DNA from: Caulobacter sp. NIBR1757
GTDB taxonomy: Bacteria > Pseudomonadota > Alphaproteobacteria > Caulobacterales > Caulobacteraceae
Direction of reading: 5' to 3'
DNA length: 64,000 nucleotides
NCBI RefSeq assembly: GCF_027912495.1
Contig: NZ_CP115463.1
Coordinates: forward strand, 2,007,501-2,071,500
The translations under genes were made by a program, and so were the position numbers. How positions within the stretch are numbered: position 1 is the stretch's first letter; each line of letters begins with the position of its first letter. The notes under the pieces are model-generated. The model was not told where the DNA came from. It saw only the letters and a list, made by a program, of their open reading frames with translations, and ran no database searches. Shown here one piece after another: positions 1-9,904 of this stretch.

Positions 1-2753
1 CGTAGCGACCGCTCCCGCCGGGCCGAGCCCAGGGCCAGCAGGCCGGCCCCGAACAGAGCCCAGAGCGCCGAATAGGTCCAGGTCTCCAGACCGATGCTGG
101 TCGTGGCCCGCAGGTCGGCCGGATGGAAGCCGAAGCAGGCCGCCAGGGTGACGGACACCAGGGCGAAGGCGGCTGCGATAACCAGGGCCATCTCGCGGCC
201 GCGGCCGGTCAGGGCGCGTGCGTTGAGGACGGCAAGGCCGGTCAGGGTGAGCAGGGCCGGGAAGGCGATCCAGGGCGCGCCGAACGGGACGCCGGCCAGG
301 CCCCACCAGGGCGCGTGCAGCACGCCGACCAGCAGGAAGACCAGCGGCAGGGCGACGAGGCTGATGACGCTGGCGGCCTGCCCGGCGTCGTTGCGGGCCG
401 GAGCGGGAGCGAAGCGGCGCAGGACCAGGGGCATGACGGCGATCAGCAGGCCGATGGTCGTCCATTCGGCGAAGCTGGTTTCGCCGGACCACAGCCGCGG
501 GCCGTGGAACAGATGGCGCAGCTCCAGCAGGGCCCAGACGAAGGCCATGACGGCGGCCGCCGCGCCATAGAGGCGGGCTGGCAGCAGTTCCGGCCGCCTG
601 TAGAGGCGGGTGGCGGCGACGCCGAGCACCGCGGCCGGGGCCATGTAGGCGAGCAACAGAGTGTTGATCAGCGGGACCGCCTCGATGGCCTGGTGGTCGA
701 CGCCCCACCAGGGGTTCAGCCAGAACAGCGGGCCGCTGAGGAAACTGGCCAGGGCCATGCCGATCAGCACATGCGGCCCGAAGCGGGCGATGACGCCCCT
801 GGCCTCGCGCAGCATCAGCAAGGCCGAGGCGCCGGCCATGGCCAGCAACAGGGTGCGCAGGGCCGATTCCATCAGCAGGCCGATGGCCGGGCTCTCGCCG
901 GCGGCGGCGAAGCGCAGGGCCAGGAAGGCGCCGATCAGGCCAAGCCCGATCCCGGCGGCGGCCAGCACCTGGCGCGCGGCGCTGATCGGCGGGGCGGGGA
1001 CCAGGCGCCAGGCGGCCAGGCCGCAGAGGGCGGCGCCCGACAGGCAGGCGGCGACGGCGCGGCCGGCCCCGCCGGCGCTCTCCAGGCCGGCGAGCACGAA
1101 GTCGGGAGCCAGGGCGGCGGAACTGGCCAGTCCGACCGCGGCCATGGCGGCGATCCCAAGGCCCAGCCAGTCAAGCCGACGCTGGGCGACGGCGAACCCC
1201 AGGGCCATGGCGGCGAAGGCGGCTGGACGGTTCCAGTCGGGCGCGGCGATGAAGACGGCCAGCAGCAGGCTGGCCGCGGCCGACAGGGTCCAGGCGTCCT
1301 GGTGACGGTCGGGAACCGCGCGCCGACCGAGCAGGATGGCGGCGCCGAGGGCGGGCAGGGCGCCCAGCAGAACCATCCCAGCGCCCGGCAGGCTGGGCAG
1401 GCCGAAGCCCGCCAACTGGGCCAGCAGGACGGCGCCGATGGCCAGCGGGGCCGGGGCGGCGTCCAGCCGGGGTTCGCGAAAGACGCTCAGCCCGGCGGCG
1501 GCGAGGCCTACGATCGCCAGCAAGGCGCCGATCCGGGCGACGATCACGACCGTCCCATGCGCCACGCCGATGTCGAGGGCGAGGCCGCCGACCAGAAGGG
1601 CGGTCGGCAGCGCCAGCAGCCAGCCGCTGGTCCAGCCGCGGCGGGCCGCGATGGCGACCATGGCGGTCAGGACAAGGGCGCTAGCGATGGCGCCGGCGAC
1701 GATGGCGGCGTCGCGGACCGCGCCGAACAGGACGAACAGGCCGAAGGTGGCGAGGCCGAAGGCGACAGGCAAGATGGCGGCGGTGAGGAGCCGCGACTCG
1801 CCGGTGCGCCGTTGCCGCCAGGCCAGGGTCAGGCCAACCAGCGCCAGCGGAGCCAGGGCCTGGCGCCAGGGCTCGCCCGCCCAACAGGTCGCCAGGTGCA
1901 GGACCAGGGCGCCGGCGCTGGCGGCGAGGGCGGTTGTCTCCCACTGACGGCGCTGGGCGACGACCAGGCCGGCGGCGGCGACGCCCAGGGTGTGCAGCAT
2001 CAGGGCGGCGTCGCCCCAGGCGTCGAAATCGGTGATCAGCGGGGCGATGAAGGCCCCAAGCAGGGCCATCAGGGCCAGCGGCTCACGCCGGTCCCGGGAC
2101 AGCGCCAGCAACAGGCCTGAAACGGCCAGCAGCAGCACGGCGGCCACCGCGCCGCCGATGTAGTGGTAGAGGGCGAAGGCCGCCCACAGGGTGGCATAAA
2201 GGGTGCTGGCCCCGGCCCCGGCCAGCACCGCCGAGGCAAGCGCCTGCTGGCGCGGTCCAGGCCGGCGGCGCAGGACCTCGGAGGCGGTGAGCATCAGCCC
2301 GGCCAGGCCGACCGCCGCGATCAGCCGCACGACCGGATTGAACCAGCCCTGCTGGGCCGCGTAACCGACCAGGAACACCCCGCCGAGCACCAGGGCGCCG
2401 CCGCCCAGCCAGGCCAGGCCGCGTTCGGCCAGCAGTTCGCCGAGGTTGATACGCGGGGGTTCGGGACGGACAGGGGCTGGCCTGGGAGGCGGCGGTTCCG
2501 GCTCCACATGGTCTCGCCAGGACGGCGGGCGCCGGGCGGCGAGGGGCGGCGTGGGGGCGGCGACTTCCGGTTCGGGCGCCGCGGCTTTCGGGGCCCGGTC
2601 TTCGCTCAGGCGGTCGAGGCGCGTCACCGTGACGGGGAACTCCAGCCGCTCCAGCCGCTCGTTCTGTTGGGAGACCTGCCGGCGAAGCCCCTTCTGCTCT
2701 TCCCAGAGCCGCCAGAGGGCGATGGTCAGGACGAATATGGCGACCCAGGTCAT
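1..2753 (-). CDS. DUF2339 family large multi-pass membrane protein (3' end outside the window)
   Basis: The frame is open from the ATG at 2753 to the left edge, 917 codons without a stop, so the C-terminus is missing. A GGAGGA ribosome site lies about 7 bases before the ATG and fixes the start. Residues 1-20 form a membrane anchor followed by a short coiled-coil-like stretch, then a Pro/Ala/Glu-rich linker to about residue 95. The rest is an almost unbroken series of hydrophobic Ala/Leu/Gly helices, well over twenty by eye. This order (anchor, proline-rich linker, giant polytopic domain) and the length of 900 residues or more match the DUF2339 family of inner-membrane proteins, whose role is unknown. 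The long open frames on the opposite strand are composition shadows. A palindrome lies in its promoter region. Confidence 0.8.
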   Translation of the reverse strand, partial: MTWVAIFVLTIALWRLWEEQKGLRRQVSQQNERLERLEFPVTVTRLDRLSEDRAPKAAAPEPEVAAPTPPLAARRPPSWRDHVEPEPPPPRPAPVRPEPPRINLGELLAERGLAWLGGGALVLGGVFLVGYAAQQGWFNPVVRLIAAVGLAGLMLTASEVLRRRPGPRQQALASAVLAGAGASTLYATLWAAFALYHYIGGAVAAVLLLAVSGLLLALSRDRREPLALMALLGAFIAPLITDFDAWGDAALMLHTLGVAAAGLVVAQRRQWETTALAASAGALVLHLATCWAGEPWRQALAPLALVGLTLAWRQRRTGESRLLTAAILPVAFGLATFGLFVLFGAVRDAAIVAGAIASALVLTAMVAIAARRGWTSGWLLALPTALLVGGLALDIGVAHGTVVIVARIGALLAIVGLAAAGLSVFREPRLDAAPAPLAIGAVLLAQLAGFGLPSLPGAGMVLLGALPALGAAILLGRRAVPDRHQDAWTLSAAASLLLAVFIAAPDWNRPAAFAAMALGFAVAQRRLDWLGLGIAAMAAVGLASSAALAPDFVLAGLESAGGAGRAVAACLSGAALCGLAAWRLVPAPPISAARQVLAAAGIGLGLIGAFLALRFAAAGESPAIGLLMESALRTLLLAMAGASALLMLREARGVIARFGPHVLIGMALASFLSGPLFWLNPWWGVDHQAIEAVPLINTLLLAYMAPAAVLGVAATRLYRRPELLPARLYGAAAAVMAFVWALLELRHLFHGPRLWSGETSFAEWTTIGLLIAVMPLVLRRFAPAPARNDAGQAASVISLVALPLVFLLVGVLHAPWWGLAGVPFGAPWIAFPALLTLTGLAVLNARALTGRGREMALVIAAAFALVSVTLAACFGFHPADLRATTSIGLETWTYSALWALFGAGLLALGSARRERSL

Positions 2754-2802
2754 GCGGGCATCCTCCGTTGCCGACACAACATCATACCGGAGTTGAAAAT
2801 GC

Positions 2803-2818
2803 AAGTGAGCGCTCACTT
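2803..2818. promoter_or_regulatory. 16-bp perfect palindrome, operator-like, upstream of the DUF2339 gene
   Basis: AAGTGAGCGCTCACTT reads identically on both strands, about 50 bases upstream of the DUF2339 start. A TATGAT hexamer on the minus strand (about 2783-2788) could be the -10 element, which would place the palindrome over or next to the -35 region. Perfect short palindromes of this form are typical operators for TetR-type dimeric repressors. No such regulator gene is in the window, so the identity of the binder is inference. Confidence 0.4.
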
Positions 2819-2957
2819 ACAATGTTCACATTGCTTGTGAGAGGCTTCCGCGCCGTTTTCAGCGCTGACGCATGGCGACGAGACTCGTCGGCCTTGGCCT
2901 GTCCTCCGGCGGGAGGCGCCAAGCCGATACAATGCGAACGTGTTCAGGGGAAAAATT

Positions 2958-3031
2958 TGGAGGCCCGACCCGGAATCGAACCGGGGTAAACGGATTTGCA
3001 GTCCGGCGCGTAACCACTCCGCCATCGGGCC
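2958..3031 (-). tRNA. tRNA-Cys (anticodon GCA)
   Basis: On the minus strand the 74 bases form a complete cloverleaf. The acceptor stem GGCCCGA pairs with TCGGGCC; the anticodon loop contains GACTGCAAATC with anticodon GCA; the T-loop is GGTTCGAATCC. The discriminator base is U73, the known identity base for tRNA-Cys, and the CCA end is encoded. It is the only tRNA gene found in the window. Confidence 0.96.
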
Positions 3032-3040
3032 TCACTTCCG

Positions 3041-3061
3041 CCGACGCTGGCGGAGCGTCGG
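3041..3061. other. 8-bp hairpin upstream of tRNA-Cys
   Basis: CCGACGCT and AGCGTCGG form a perfect 8-bp stem around a 5-base loop, 10 bases from the 5' end of tRNA-Cys. It could be a processing or transcription signal in the tRNA leader. There is no T tract on either side, so it is not a good intrinsic terminator. Confidence 0.35.
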
Positions 3062-3185
3062 GGAGGCGGTTCGCTATCAGAGGCGAGCGCCAAGAACAAG
3101 CATTAGCGATGCTTCCATTGCGTTCCCCTTAAGGCCGGACCTATAAGCCGCACCAGCAAACGCAGCGCTTTCTCCGAGGGATTCC

Positions 3186-3758
3186 ATGGCCGCCGATTTC
3201 GCCGCCGCGCGCGAGAACATGGTCGAGAGCCAGGTCCGCACCGCCGATGTCACCGACCTGACCATCACCGACGCGATTCGCCACGTCGCCCGCGAAACCC
3301 TGTTGCCGGCCGGCAAGGCCGCCGGGGCCTACGCCGACACGGAAGTCGAGTACGCCCCGGGCCTCTATCTGATGCGCCCGCGCGATGTCGCCAAGCTGCT
3401 GCAGACCCTCGGCCCCAAGGCCGGCGAGCGGGCCCTGGCCATCGCCGCCCCCTATGCGGCGGCGGTGCTGGAGGCCATGGGCCTCACCGTCACCCGCCTC
3501 GATGGCGAGGACCTGACGGCGGTCAGTGGCGGGCCCTATGACCTGATCATCAGCGAAGGCGCGGTCTCGACCGTGCCGGAAGCCTGGACCGGTGTGCTCG
3601 CGTTGCACGGGCGTTTGGGAATCGTCGAGCGGACGGGTCCCGTTGGCCGCGCGATGACCTATGTACGGTCGGAGGATGGTGTCGGTGGTCGGTCGGTGTT
3701 CGACTCGGCGGCCCCGCTGTTGCCCGGATTTGCGCCCAAGGCGGCGTTCGCCTTCTAG
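3186..3758 (+). CDS. Protein-L-isoaspartate O-methyltransferase-like protein (divergent, short)
   Basis: 190 residues. The N-terminus (ARENMVESQVRTADVTD) and the segment around GPYDLIISEGAVSTVPEAW resemble the Pcm isoaspartyl methyltransferase fold, in which SAM-dependent repair of damaged aspartates takes place. It is shorter than typical Pcm (about 210 residues), and the usual SAM-binding glycine-rich loop after the first strand is degenerate (EVEYAPGLYLMRPRDVAKLL). It may therefore be a divergent or inactive relative; alphaproteobacteria often carry such a gene just before tolC. It lies 160 bp before the TolC-family gene on the same strand. The ATG has a GAGGG-like ribosome site close upstream. 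Catalytic activity is uncertain. Confidence 0.7.
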   Translation: MAADFAAARENMVESQVRTADVTDLTITDAIRHVARETLLPAGKAAGAYADTEVEYAPGLYLMRPRDVAKLLQTLGPKAGERALAIAAPYAAAVLEAMGLTVTRLDGEDLTAVSGGPYDLIISEGAVSTVPEAWTGVLALHGRLGIVERTGPVGRAMTYVRSEDGVGGRSVFDSAAPLLPGFAPKAAFAF

Positions 3759-3918
3759 GGTCTGGCCTGCGACGGTTCGCGACTTTGGCGAGAACCCTGC
3801 GGTGCTGTAATCCTGCGGCAACGTTCGTGCGTGAAAAAAGCTTAACTGGCCGCGACTGGCGGCGAGACTTACAGGCGATCATATAAGGGCGGCGTCGTCG
3901 CCTCTGGGGATAGTTCTA

Positions 3919-5400
3919 ATGTTCAAGAGCCGTAAGGCCGGACTGTTGGCCGCCATCTGCACCGCCGGACTTCTCGCCGGCACGGCCGCGCCGGCGTTTG
4001 CCGAGTCGCTGGCCGACGCGATCGCGCTGGCCTACCAGACCAACCCGACGTTGCGCGAGCAGCGGGCCAACCTGCGCGCCCTCGACGAAACCGTCGTCCA
4101 GGCTCGCAGCGGCTACCGTCCCGACATCAGCGCCAGCGTCAACTACGGCATCAGCTACGACCGCTACGGCACCCCCCAGGGCAGCATCTTCACCGGCTTC
4201 AGCGATGACACCCGCGGCTCCTCGACCAGCGCCGCCATCACCATCGACCAGCCGCTCTACACCGGCGGCCGCGTCCGCTCGCAGATCAGCGCCGCCCAGG
4301 CCGACATCGAGACCGGCCGCCAGAACCTGCGCACGATCGAATCGAACATCCTGAGCCAGGTGATCCAGTATTACGTCGATGTCCGCCGCGACATCGAGTC
4401 GCTGCGCATCGCCGATGAGAACGTCGCCGTCCTGCAACGGCAACTGGACGAGGCCCGCGCCCGCTTCGAGGTCGGTGAAATCACCCGCACCGACGTCGCC
4501 CAGGCCGAAGCCCGTCTGGCCGCCTCCAAGGCGCAGCAGTCGAACGCCCGCGCCCAGCTGGCCATCAGCCGCGCCAACTACGCCCAGGTCGTCGGCCAGA
4601 ACCCGGGCGACCTCGACGCCGAGCCGTCGCTGGCCGAGCTGCTGCCCGCCAGCATCGAGGATGCCTTCGGCATGGCCGAGGAGAACAACCCCGGCCTGCT
4701 CGCCGCCAACTACGCCGAACAGGCCAGCCGCGCCCGCGTCGCCCAGGCCAAGGCCGCGACCCGGCCCAGCATCAACCTGCGCGCCCAGGCCGACGGCTCG
4801 GGCAGCTCGCCGACCAACGACCCCTTCGACGATTTCAGCCGCGGTGTCTCCGGCCAGCTGTCGCTGTCGGTGCCGCTGTTCACCGGCGGCCAGATCTCCT
4901 CCTCGATCCGTCAGGCCCAGGAGCAGAACAATGCTGACGCGGCCGCCATCGAAGGCGCCCGCCGCGCCGCCCAGCAGGATGTCGCCCAGGCCTGGAACCA
5001 ACTGCTCGGCGCCCGCGCCGCCCTGGCCAGCAACGAGGAACAGGTCCGCGCCGCCCGCATCGCCTTCGAAGGCGTGCGCCAGGAGGCCCAGGTCGGCCTG
5101 CGCACCACCCTGGACGTGCTGAACGCCCAGCAGGAGCTGCGCAACGCCGAACTGGCCCTGATCAACGCCCGCCGCGACGAATACCTGGCCGGCGCCTTCG
5201 TGCTGGCCGCGATCGGCAAGCTGGAAGCCCGCTGGCTGACCCCGGACCAGACGCTGTACGATCCCAAGACCTCGTACAAGAAGGTCTACCGCAGCTTCGG
5301 CTGGGTGCCGTGGGAACCGGCGGTCGCCGCCGTCGACCACGTTCTGGCGCCCAGAATCGGACCGGCGCCGGACGAAGCGGTAAAGACCGCGAACAAGTGA
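3919..5400 (+). CDS. tolC: TolC-family outer-membrane channel, RsaF-like, for type I secretion or efflux
   Basis: 493 residues with a classic signal peptide ending at about residue 28 (TAAPAFA, then ES). The mature part carries two tandem outer-membrane efflux repeats: ESLADAIALAYQTNPTL... with long Ala/Gln-rich helices, then the GQLSLSVPLFTGGQISSSIRQ type strand and the second helical half, with TTLDVLNAQQELRNAELALINARRD near the end. Both halves include a VPLF/QPLYTGG strand typical of TolC barrels. Such trimers link inner-membrane ABC or RND pumps to the outside; in Caulobacter relatives of this locus, RsaF proteins export the S-layer protein. No partner ABC/MFP genes are here, so the cargo cannot be told. 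A GGGGA ribosome site precedes the ATG. Confidence 0.9.
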   Translation: MFKSRKAGLLAAICTAGLLAGTAAPAFAESLADAIALAYQTNPTLREQRANLRALDETVVQARSGYRPDISASVNYGISYDRYGTPQGSIFTGFSDDTRGSSTSAAITIDQPLYTGGRVRSQISAAQADIETGRQNLRTIESNILSQVIQYYVDVRRDIESLRIADENVAVLQRQLDEARARFEVGEITRTDVAQAEARLAASKAQQSNARAQLAISRANYAQVVGQNPGDLDAEPSLAELLPASIEDAFGMAEENNPGLLAANYAEQASRARVAQAKAATRPSINLRAQADGSGSSPTNDPFDDFSRGVSGQLSLSVPLFTGGQISSSIRQAQEQNNADAAAIEGARRAAQQDVAQAWNQLLGARAALASNEEQVRAARIAFEGVRQEAQVGLRTTLDVLNAQQELRNAELALINARRDEYLAGAFVLAAIGKLEARWLTPDQTLYDPKTSYKKVYRSFGWVPWEPAVAAVDHVLAPRIGPAPDEAVKTANK

Positions 5401-5521
5401 GTTTGCGCGGCCTAAACGGACGCGTAAGACTTATCACCGCACCTATTTGCAGGAAGTGATGGCAGAGCTTACGCTTTGCCATCAGTCCGGATTCGCTCCG
5501 CTCAAGCCCAGGCCCGTCAAA

Positions 5522-6085
5522 ATGTCCGACCAGACCGCCCAGGAACCGACGATGGAGGAAATCCTGGCCTCTATCCGCCGCATCATCTCCGAAGATGACG
5601 CGCCGCCGGCCGAGGCCCAGGCAGCTCCCGAGCCGGCTATCGCGCCGGCCCCCGTCGAGCCGGAGGACGAGGACGTCCTGGAACTGACCGACGCCATCGA
5701 GGCCTCGGCCCCGCTGGAAACCCATGGCGACCTGGACGTCTACGAACCGGCCGAGCCGGAGCCGGCCTGGTCGCCGGAACCCGAGCCCGCGCCGGCGTTC
5801 AGCGCCCCGGAGCCGGAACCCGCGCCCTACACCCCGCCGCCCAGCTACAGCGCGCCGCATGAGGACGACGAGCTGATCGGCGCCGCCGCCGCCAGCGCCA
5901 CGGCTTCGGCCTTCGGTCGACTGGAAGCCGCCCTGGCGATGCCGGCCCCGGGCCGCAGCCTCGACGACGTCGTTCGCGAGCTGCTCAAGCCGCTGCTCAA
6001 GCAATGGCTGGACGAGAACCTGCCGCGCATCGTCGAGGCCAAGGTCGCCGAGGCGGTCGAGAAGCTGCAGCGCGGTCGAGTATAG
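5522..6085 (+). CDS. popZ: Polar organizing protein PopZ
   Basis: 187 residues. It begins MSDQTAQEPTMEEILASIRR, nearly the same as the Caulobacter PopZ N-terminal helix that binds client proteins. Residues 28-120 are an acidic, proline-rich, low-complexity linker (repeated PEPEPAP units). The C-terminal 60 residues (FGRLEAALAMPAPGRSLDD to the end) hold the helices that drive oligomerization, including DVVRELLKPLLKQWLDENLP. PopZ forms a polar microdomain that anchors the ParB-parS centromere and recruits cell-cycle kinases. A start 25 codons upstream (5447) is possible in frame but adds residues unlike the family, so 5522 is chosen. The gene lies between tolC and valS as in Caulobacter. A weak ribosome site precedes it. 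Confidence 0.95.
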   Translation: MSDQTAQEPTMEEILASIRRIISEDDAPPAEAQAAPEPAIAPAPVEPEDEDVLELTDAIEASAPLETHGDLDVYEPAEPEPAWSPEPEPAPAFSAPEPEPAPYTPPPSYSAPHEDDELIGAAAASATASAFGRLEAALAMPAPGRSLDDVVRELLKPLLKQWLDENLPRIVEAKVAEAVEKLQRGRV

Positions 6086-6092
6086 GAACTTT

Positions 6093-6253
6093 CCCTTCTC
6101 CCGCTCGTCGGGAGAAGGTGGCCGCGTAGCGGCCGGATGAGGGCAGCACCGGCTTATCCGGGCTGCCCTTAATTGCGTTCAACGTCCGGCTCCTGTGCTG
6201 CCCTCATCCGAGCCCCTTCGGGGCCCACCTTCTGCCGACAAGCGGGAGAAGGG
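6093..6253. repeat. Long palindromic intergenic repeat, family 1 copy 1
   Basis: About 160 bp with arms of roughly 55-60 bp that pair with each other: CCCTTCTCCCGCT...GGATGAGGGCAGCAC on the left and its near-complement on the right. A second copy is at 36860-37015. It fills the popZ-valS gap and would form a large cruciform or RNA stem. The upstream extension of the valS frame runs through it, which argues against that longer start. Confidence 0.85.
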
Positions 6254-6290
6254 CTTGAACGCGCCGCCCACAGCTACGATAGACACCGCC

Positions 6291-8948
6291 ATGCTTGAGA
6301 AGACCTTCGACCCGAAAACCGTCGAGCCGCGCCTGTACGCGGCCTGGGAACAGTCGGGCGCCTTTGCGCCGACCGATAACCCGAACGCCGAGCCGTTCAG
6401 CATCGTCATCCCGCCGCCCAATGTCACCGGCAGCCTGCACATCGGCCATGCGCTGAACAACACCCTGCAGGACGTGCTGATCCGCTTCCAGCGCATGCGC
6501 GGCAAGGCGGCTCTTTGGCTGCCCGGGACCGACCATGCCGGCATCGCCACCCAGATGGTCGTCGAGCGCCAGCTGGCCGAGGCCGGCAACATGGGCCGCC
6601 GCGACATGGGCCGCGACGCCTTCATCGCCAAGGTCTGGGAATGGAAGGCGGAAAGTGGCGGCACGATCGTCAACCAGCTGCGCCGCCTGGGCGCCAGCTG
6701 CGACTGGTCGCGTGAGCGCTTCACCCTCGACGAGGGCCTGTCCGCCGCCGTCCGCAAGGTCTTCGTCCAGCTGCACAAAGAGGGGCTGATCTATCGCGAC
6801 AAGCGCCTGGTCAACTGGGACCCCCACTTCCAGACCGCCATCTCCGACCTCGAGGTCGAGCAGAAGGAGGTCGACGGCGCCTACTGGCATTTCGCCTATC
6901 CGCTGGAGGATGGCTCGGGCGAGATCGTCGTCGCCACGACGCGGCCGGAGACCATGCTGGGCGACACCGCTGTCGCGGTTCACCCGGACGACGAGCGCTA
7001 CAAGGGTCTGGTCGGCAAGATGGTCCGGCTGCCGATCGTCGGCCGCCTGATCCCGATCGTCGCCGATGAGTACGCCGATCCAGAGAAGGGCAGTGGGGCG
7101 GTCAAGATCACGCCGGCGCACGATTTCAACGACTTCCAGGTCGGCAAACGGCACGGGCTTGAGGCGATCAACATCCTCGACGCCTACGGCAAGATCAACG
7201 AGAACGCCCCGGAGGAATTCCGAGGTCACGACCGTTTCGCCGCCCGCAAAATGATCATTGAGCAATTCGAGGCGCTCGAACTGCTGCGCGGCATCGAAAA
7301 GACCCGCCACCAGGTTCCCCACGGCGACCGGTCCGGCGTCGTGATCGAGCCCTGGCTGACGGACCAGTGGTACGTTGACGCCGAGACGCTGGCCAAGCCG
7401 GCGATCAAGGCCGTCGAGGACGGCAAGACCGTCTTCTCGCCGAAGAACTGGGAGAAGACCTACTTCGAGTGGATGCGGAACATCCAGCCCTGGTGCATTT
7501 CGCGCCAGCTGTGGTGGGGGCATCGCATCCCCGCCTGGTACGGGCCGGATGGCCAAATCTTCGTTGAGGAGACAGAGGAGGCGGCCCAGGCCAGGGCGGA
7601 CGCGCACTATGGTCAGCCAACAGCGCTGAGCCAGGACGAAGATGTCCTCGACACCTGGTTCTCGTCCGGCCTGTGGCCCTTCTCGACGCTGGGCTGGCCG
7701 GAGAAGACCTCGGACCTCGAGCGCTTCTATCCCACCCACACCCTGGTCACCGGCTTCGACATCATCTTCTTCTGGGTCGCCCGGATGATGATGATGGGCC
7801 TGCACTTCACGGGCGAGGTCCCGTTCCAGCGGGTGGTCATCAACGCCCTGGTCCGCGACCAGACCGGCGCCAAGATGAGCAAGTCCAAGGGCAACGTCAT
7901 GGATCCGCTGGTCCTCATCGACCAGTACGGCTGCGATGCGGTCCGCTTCACCCTGACCGCCATGTCGGGCCAGGCGCGGGACATCAAGCTCTCCGAGCAA
8001 CGCATTGAAGGCTATCGCAATTTCGGCACCAAGCTGTGGAACGCCACCCGCTTTGCGCAGATGAACGGCTGCGTCCGCGTCGAGGGTTTCGACCCCGGCG
8101 CGGCCGAACAGACGCTTGCCAAGTGGATCCGAGGCGAGACGGCGAAGACGGCGGCGGAAGTCACCGCGGCGCTGGAGGCCTGCGCCTATGACGAGGTCGC
8201 GAACGCCCTCTACCGCTTCATCTGGAACGTCTTCTGCGACTGGTACCTGGAGCTGGCCAAGCCGATCCTCAACGGCGCGGATGAGGCGGCCAAGGCCGAG
8301 ATCCAGGCGACCACCGCCTGGGTCCTCGACCAGTGCCTGCTGCTGCTGCACCCGGTCATGCCCTTCATCACCGAAGAGCTGTGGGAGAAGACGGCCGAGG
8401 AAGGCCCGGCCCGCGCCGGCTTCCTGATGACCGAGCCATGGCCTGACTACCCGGCCGACTACATCGATGCGACGGCCGAGGCCGAGATCGGTTGGGTCGT
8501 CGCGCTGGTCAGCGAGGTGCGTTCGCTGCGCGCCGAGATGAACGTTCCGCCCGGCGCCCGCGTGCCGCTGACCCTGGCCGGGGCCGGCGATGAGGCGGCG
8601 GCCCGCCTGGACCGCCACCGCGACCTGATCCTCAGCCTGGGTCGCCTGCAGAGCGCCGACCTGGGCGAGGCGCCGGCCGGCTCGGTGCCGTTCGTGATCG
8701 GCGAGGCCACCGGTTCGCTGGCGGTCGCCGACTTCATCGATCTGGCCGCCGAAAAGGCCCGCCTGACCAAGGAGATCGCCGGCCTTGATGCCGACATCGA
8801 ACGGGTCAACCGCAAGCTGGGCAATCCCGACTTCCTGGCCAAGGCCAAGGAAGAGGTGATCGAGGAAAACCGCACCAAGCTGGCCGACGCCGAAGCGGCA
8901 AAGGCCAAGCTGGGCGCGGCGCTGAAGCGGCTGGAAGGCGTCAGCTAG
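6291..8948 (+). CDS. valS: Valyl-tRNA synthetase
   Basis: 885 residues, usual for a bacterial ValRS. Class I signature HIGH is at residues 50-53 ([13 protein letters not shown]) and KMSKS at 528-532 ([14 protein letters not shown]). The editing (CP1) domain includes [19 protein letters not shown]. The C-terminal 70 residues ([24 protein letters not shown]...) are the coiled-coil tRNA-binding arm typical of ValRS. It charges tRNA-Val with valine in the cytoplasm. The open frame extends to 6195 through a palindromic repeat, but homology begins at [16 protein letters not shown], so 6291 is used. Its 3' end overlaps the convergent DoxX-like gene by 8 bp. Confidence 0.97.
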   Translation: MLEKTFDPKTVEPRLYAAWEQSGAFAPTDNPNAEPFSIVIPPPNVTGSLHIGHALNNTLQDVLIRFQRMRGKAALWLPGTDHAGIATQMVVERQLAEAGNMGRRDMGRDAFIAKVWEWKAESGGTIVNQLRRLGASCDWSRERFTLDEGLSAAVRKVFVQLHKEGLIYRDKRLVNWDPHFQTAISDLEVEQKEVDGAYWHFAYPLEDGSGEIVVATTRPETMLGDTAVAVHPDDERYKGLVGKMVRLPIVGRLIPIVADEYADPEKGSGAVKITPAHDFNDFQVGKRHGLEAINILDAYGKINENAPEEFRGHDRFAARKMIIEQFEALELLRGIEKTRHQVPHGDRSGVVIEPWLTDQWYVDAETLAKPAIKAVEDGKTVFSPKNWEKTYFEWMRNIQPWCISRQLWWGHRIPAWYGPDGQIFVEETEEAAQARADAHYGQPTALSQDEDVLDTWFSSGLWPFSTLGWPEKTSDLERFYPTHTLVTGFDIIFFWVARMMMMGLHFTGEVPFQRVVINALVRDQTGAKMSKSKGNVMDPLVLIDQYGCDAVRFTLTAMSGQARDIKLSEQRIEGYRNFGTKLWNATRFAQMNGCVRVEGFDPGAAEQTLAKWIRGETAKTAAEVTAALEACAYDEVANALYRFIWNVFCDWYLELAKPILNGADEAAKAEIQATTAWVLDQCLLLLHPVMPFITEELWEKTAEEGPARAGFLMTEPWPDYPADYIDATAEAEIGWVVALVSEVRSLRAEMNVPPGARVPLTLAGAGDEAAARLDRHRDLILSLGRLQSADLGEAPAGSVPFVIGEATGSLAVADFIDLAAEKARLTKEIAGLDADIERVNRKLGNPDFLAKAKEEVIEENRTKLADAEAAKAKLGAALKRLEGVS

Positions 8949-9420
8949 GCTTCACGACCTCGGTGACCCGGCGGATCAGCTCCACCAGGCTGGCCCGCCG
9001 GAAGCCGAGCAGCAGGACGGCGGCGAAGGCCAGGTTGGTGCAGGCGGCGGCGAACAGACCGCCGCCGTCGTTGTTGGGATCAATGCCCAGCGGCGTGAAC
9101 AGGTGGAAGCTGACCGCCCCCATCATCACCGGCAGTCCGGCCAGCGCGCCGCCGGCCTGCAGGTGCTTGAAGCGCGGGTGCAGGCCGAGGATCAGCAGGC
9201 CGGACGCCAGCAGTTCGATGCTGCCGATGACATACTGGCTGAACAGGCCCGTGTGGCCAAACAGGCCCGGCGCGCCGATGACGCCGGCCCAGCCGTCGAG
9301 CCGACCGAAGATCTCCTGGGTCTTGGGATGGTCAGTGAACTTGTAGCGCAGGCTGTCCAGGAAGATGACGGCCATGAAGACGGCCATGGCGTCGGGCAGG
9401 TATTTCCAGACCTTCTTCAT
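8941..9420 (-). CDS. DoxX-like small integral membrane protein
   Basis: 159 residues with four hydrophobic helices (about 10-27, 63-82, 93-110 and 122-140) and a short basic tail, as in DoxX-like and related quinone or respiratory-associated membrane proteins. The start [10 protein letters not shown] overlaps the stop of the upstream YHS gene by four bases (ATGA), so the two are translationally coupled. It is the last gene of a three-gene unit (AhpD-like, YHS, DoxX-like) transcribed away from a LysR regulator. Function is not established; an association with redox stress or thiol metabolism is inferred from neighbours only. Confidence 0.7.
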   Translation of the reverse strand: MKKVWKYLPDAMAVFMAVIFLDSLRYKFTDHPKTQEIFGRLDGWAGVIGAPGLFGHTGLFSQYVIGSIELLASGLLILGLHPRFKHLQAGGALAGLPVMMGAVSFHLFTPLGIDPNNDGGGLFAAACTNLAFAAVLLLGFRRASLVELIRRVTEVVKPS

Positions 9421-9893
9421 TGTCCCAGCACCTTCGGCCAGTTGGCGTTGCCCTTGGCGATGAAGCCGGGGATGTCCTTGGACCACTTGGCCTGAATGTC
9501 GTCGTTGTAGTTCAGGTACAGCTTGCCGCCGACGATCTTCCAGTTCCGGGGATCGCCCTTGGCCGTGTAGTTCTGGGCCACGGCCCAGGCGCAGTAGCCG
9601 CCGAACTGCGGGGCATAGGCCTTCGGATTGGCCTTGAATTTCGCCAGGTTGGCGGCCGAGCTGAACTTCCAGGTCGCGCCGTTCCAGTCGGTTTTAAAGG
9701 CGTCGGTTCCGACGACGGGTTTTCCCTGGGTAAAATAGGCGACGGTGTCGTAGCCGCCGACTGCCACGTTGTTGAGGGCCGGTGTGTAGACGGCCGGCTT
9801 GGCGGCGGCGGCGAGGGTGGGGGTCATCAGCGGACCTGCCAGGGCGAGGGCGGTGAGGGCCCCAACAACGATAGGGGGGGCGAGGCGTTTCAT
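9417..9893 (-). CDS. Exported YHS-domain protein
   Basis: 158 residues with a signal peptide (residues 1-30, ending LAAAAKP). The mature part has the YHS-type layout NVAVGGYDTVAYFTQGKPV...WNGATWKFSSAANLAKFKANPKAYAPQFGGYCAWAV, about residues 41-105. YHS domains occur in metal-handling and heavy-metal-linked proteins; exported single-domain forms are common in proteobacteria and have no proven reaction. It lies 11 bp downstream of the AhpD-like gene and overlaps the DoxX-like gene by four bases, so all three are probably co-transcribed and possibly controlled by the divergent LysR regulator. Confidence 0.85.
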   Translation of the reverse strand: MKRLAPPIVVGALTALALAGPLMTPTLAAAAKPAVYTPALNNVAVGGYDTVAYFTQGKPVVGTDAFKTDWNGATWKFSSAANLAKFKANPKAYAPQFGGYCAWAVAQNYTAKGDPRNWKIVGGKLYLNYNDDIQAKWSKDIPGFIAKGNANWPKVLGQ

Positions 9894-9904
9894 CGTGGTT
9901 CCTT

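Noticed and set aside
123-2120. Plus-strand open frame of 665 codons
   Set aside because: Gln/Gly/Arg-rich shadow of the minus-strand DUF2339 gene, which has a ribosome site, a membrane anchor and sensible composition.
2940-3146. Open frames on both strands across the tRNA
   Set aside because: They run through tRNA-Cys; such frames are a common annotation artefact.
6195-6290. Longer N-terminus for ValRS
   Set aside because: The extension is translated palindromic repeat and does not resemble ValRS.
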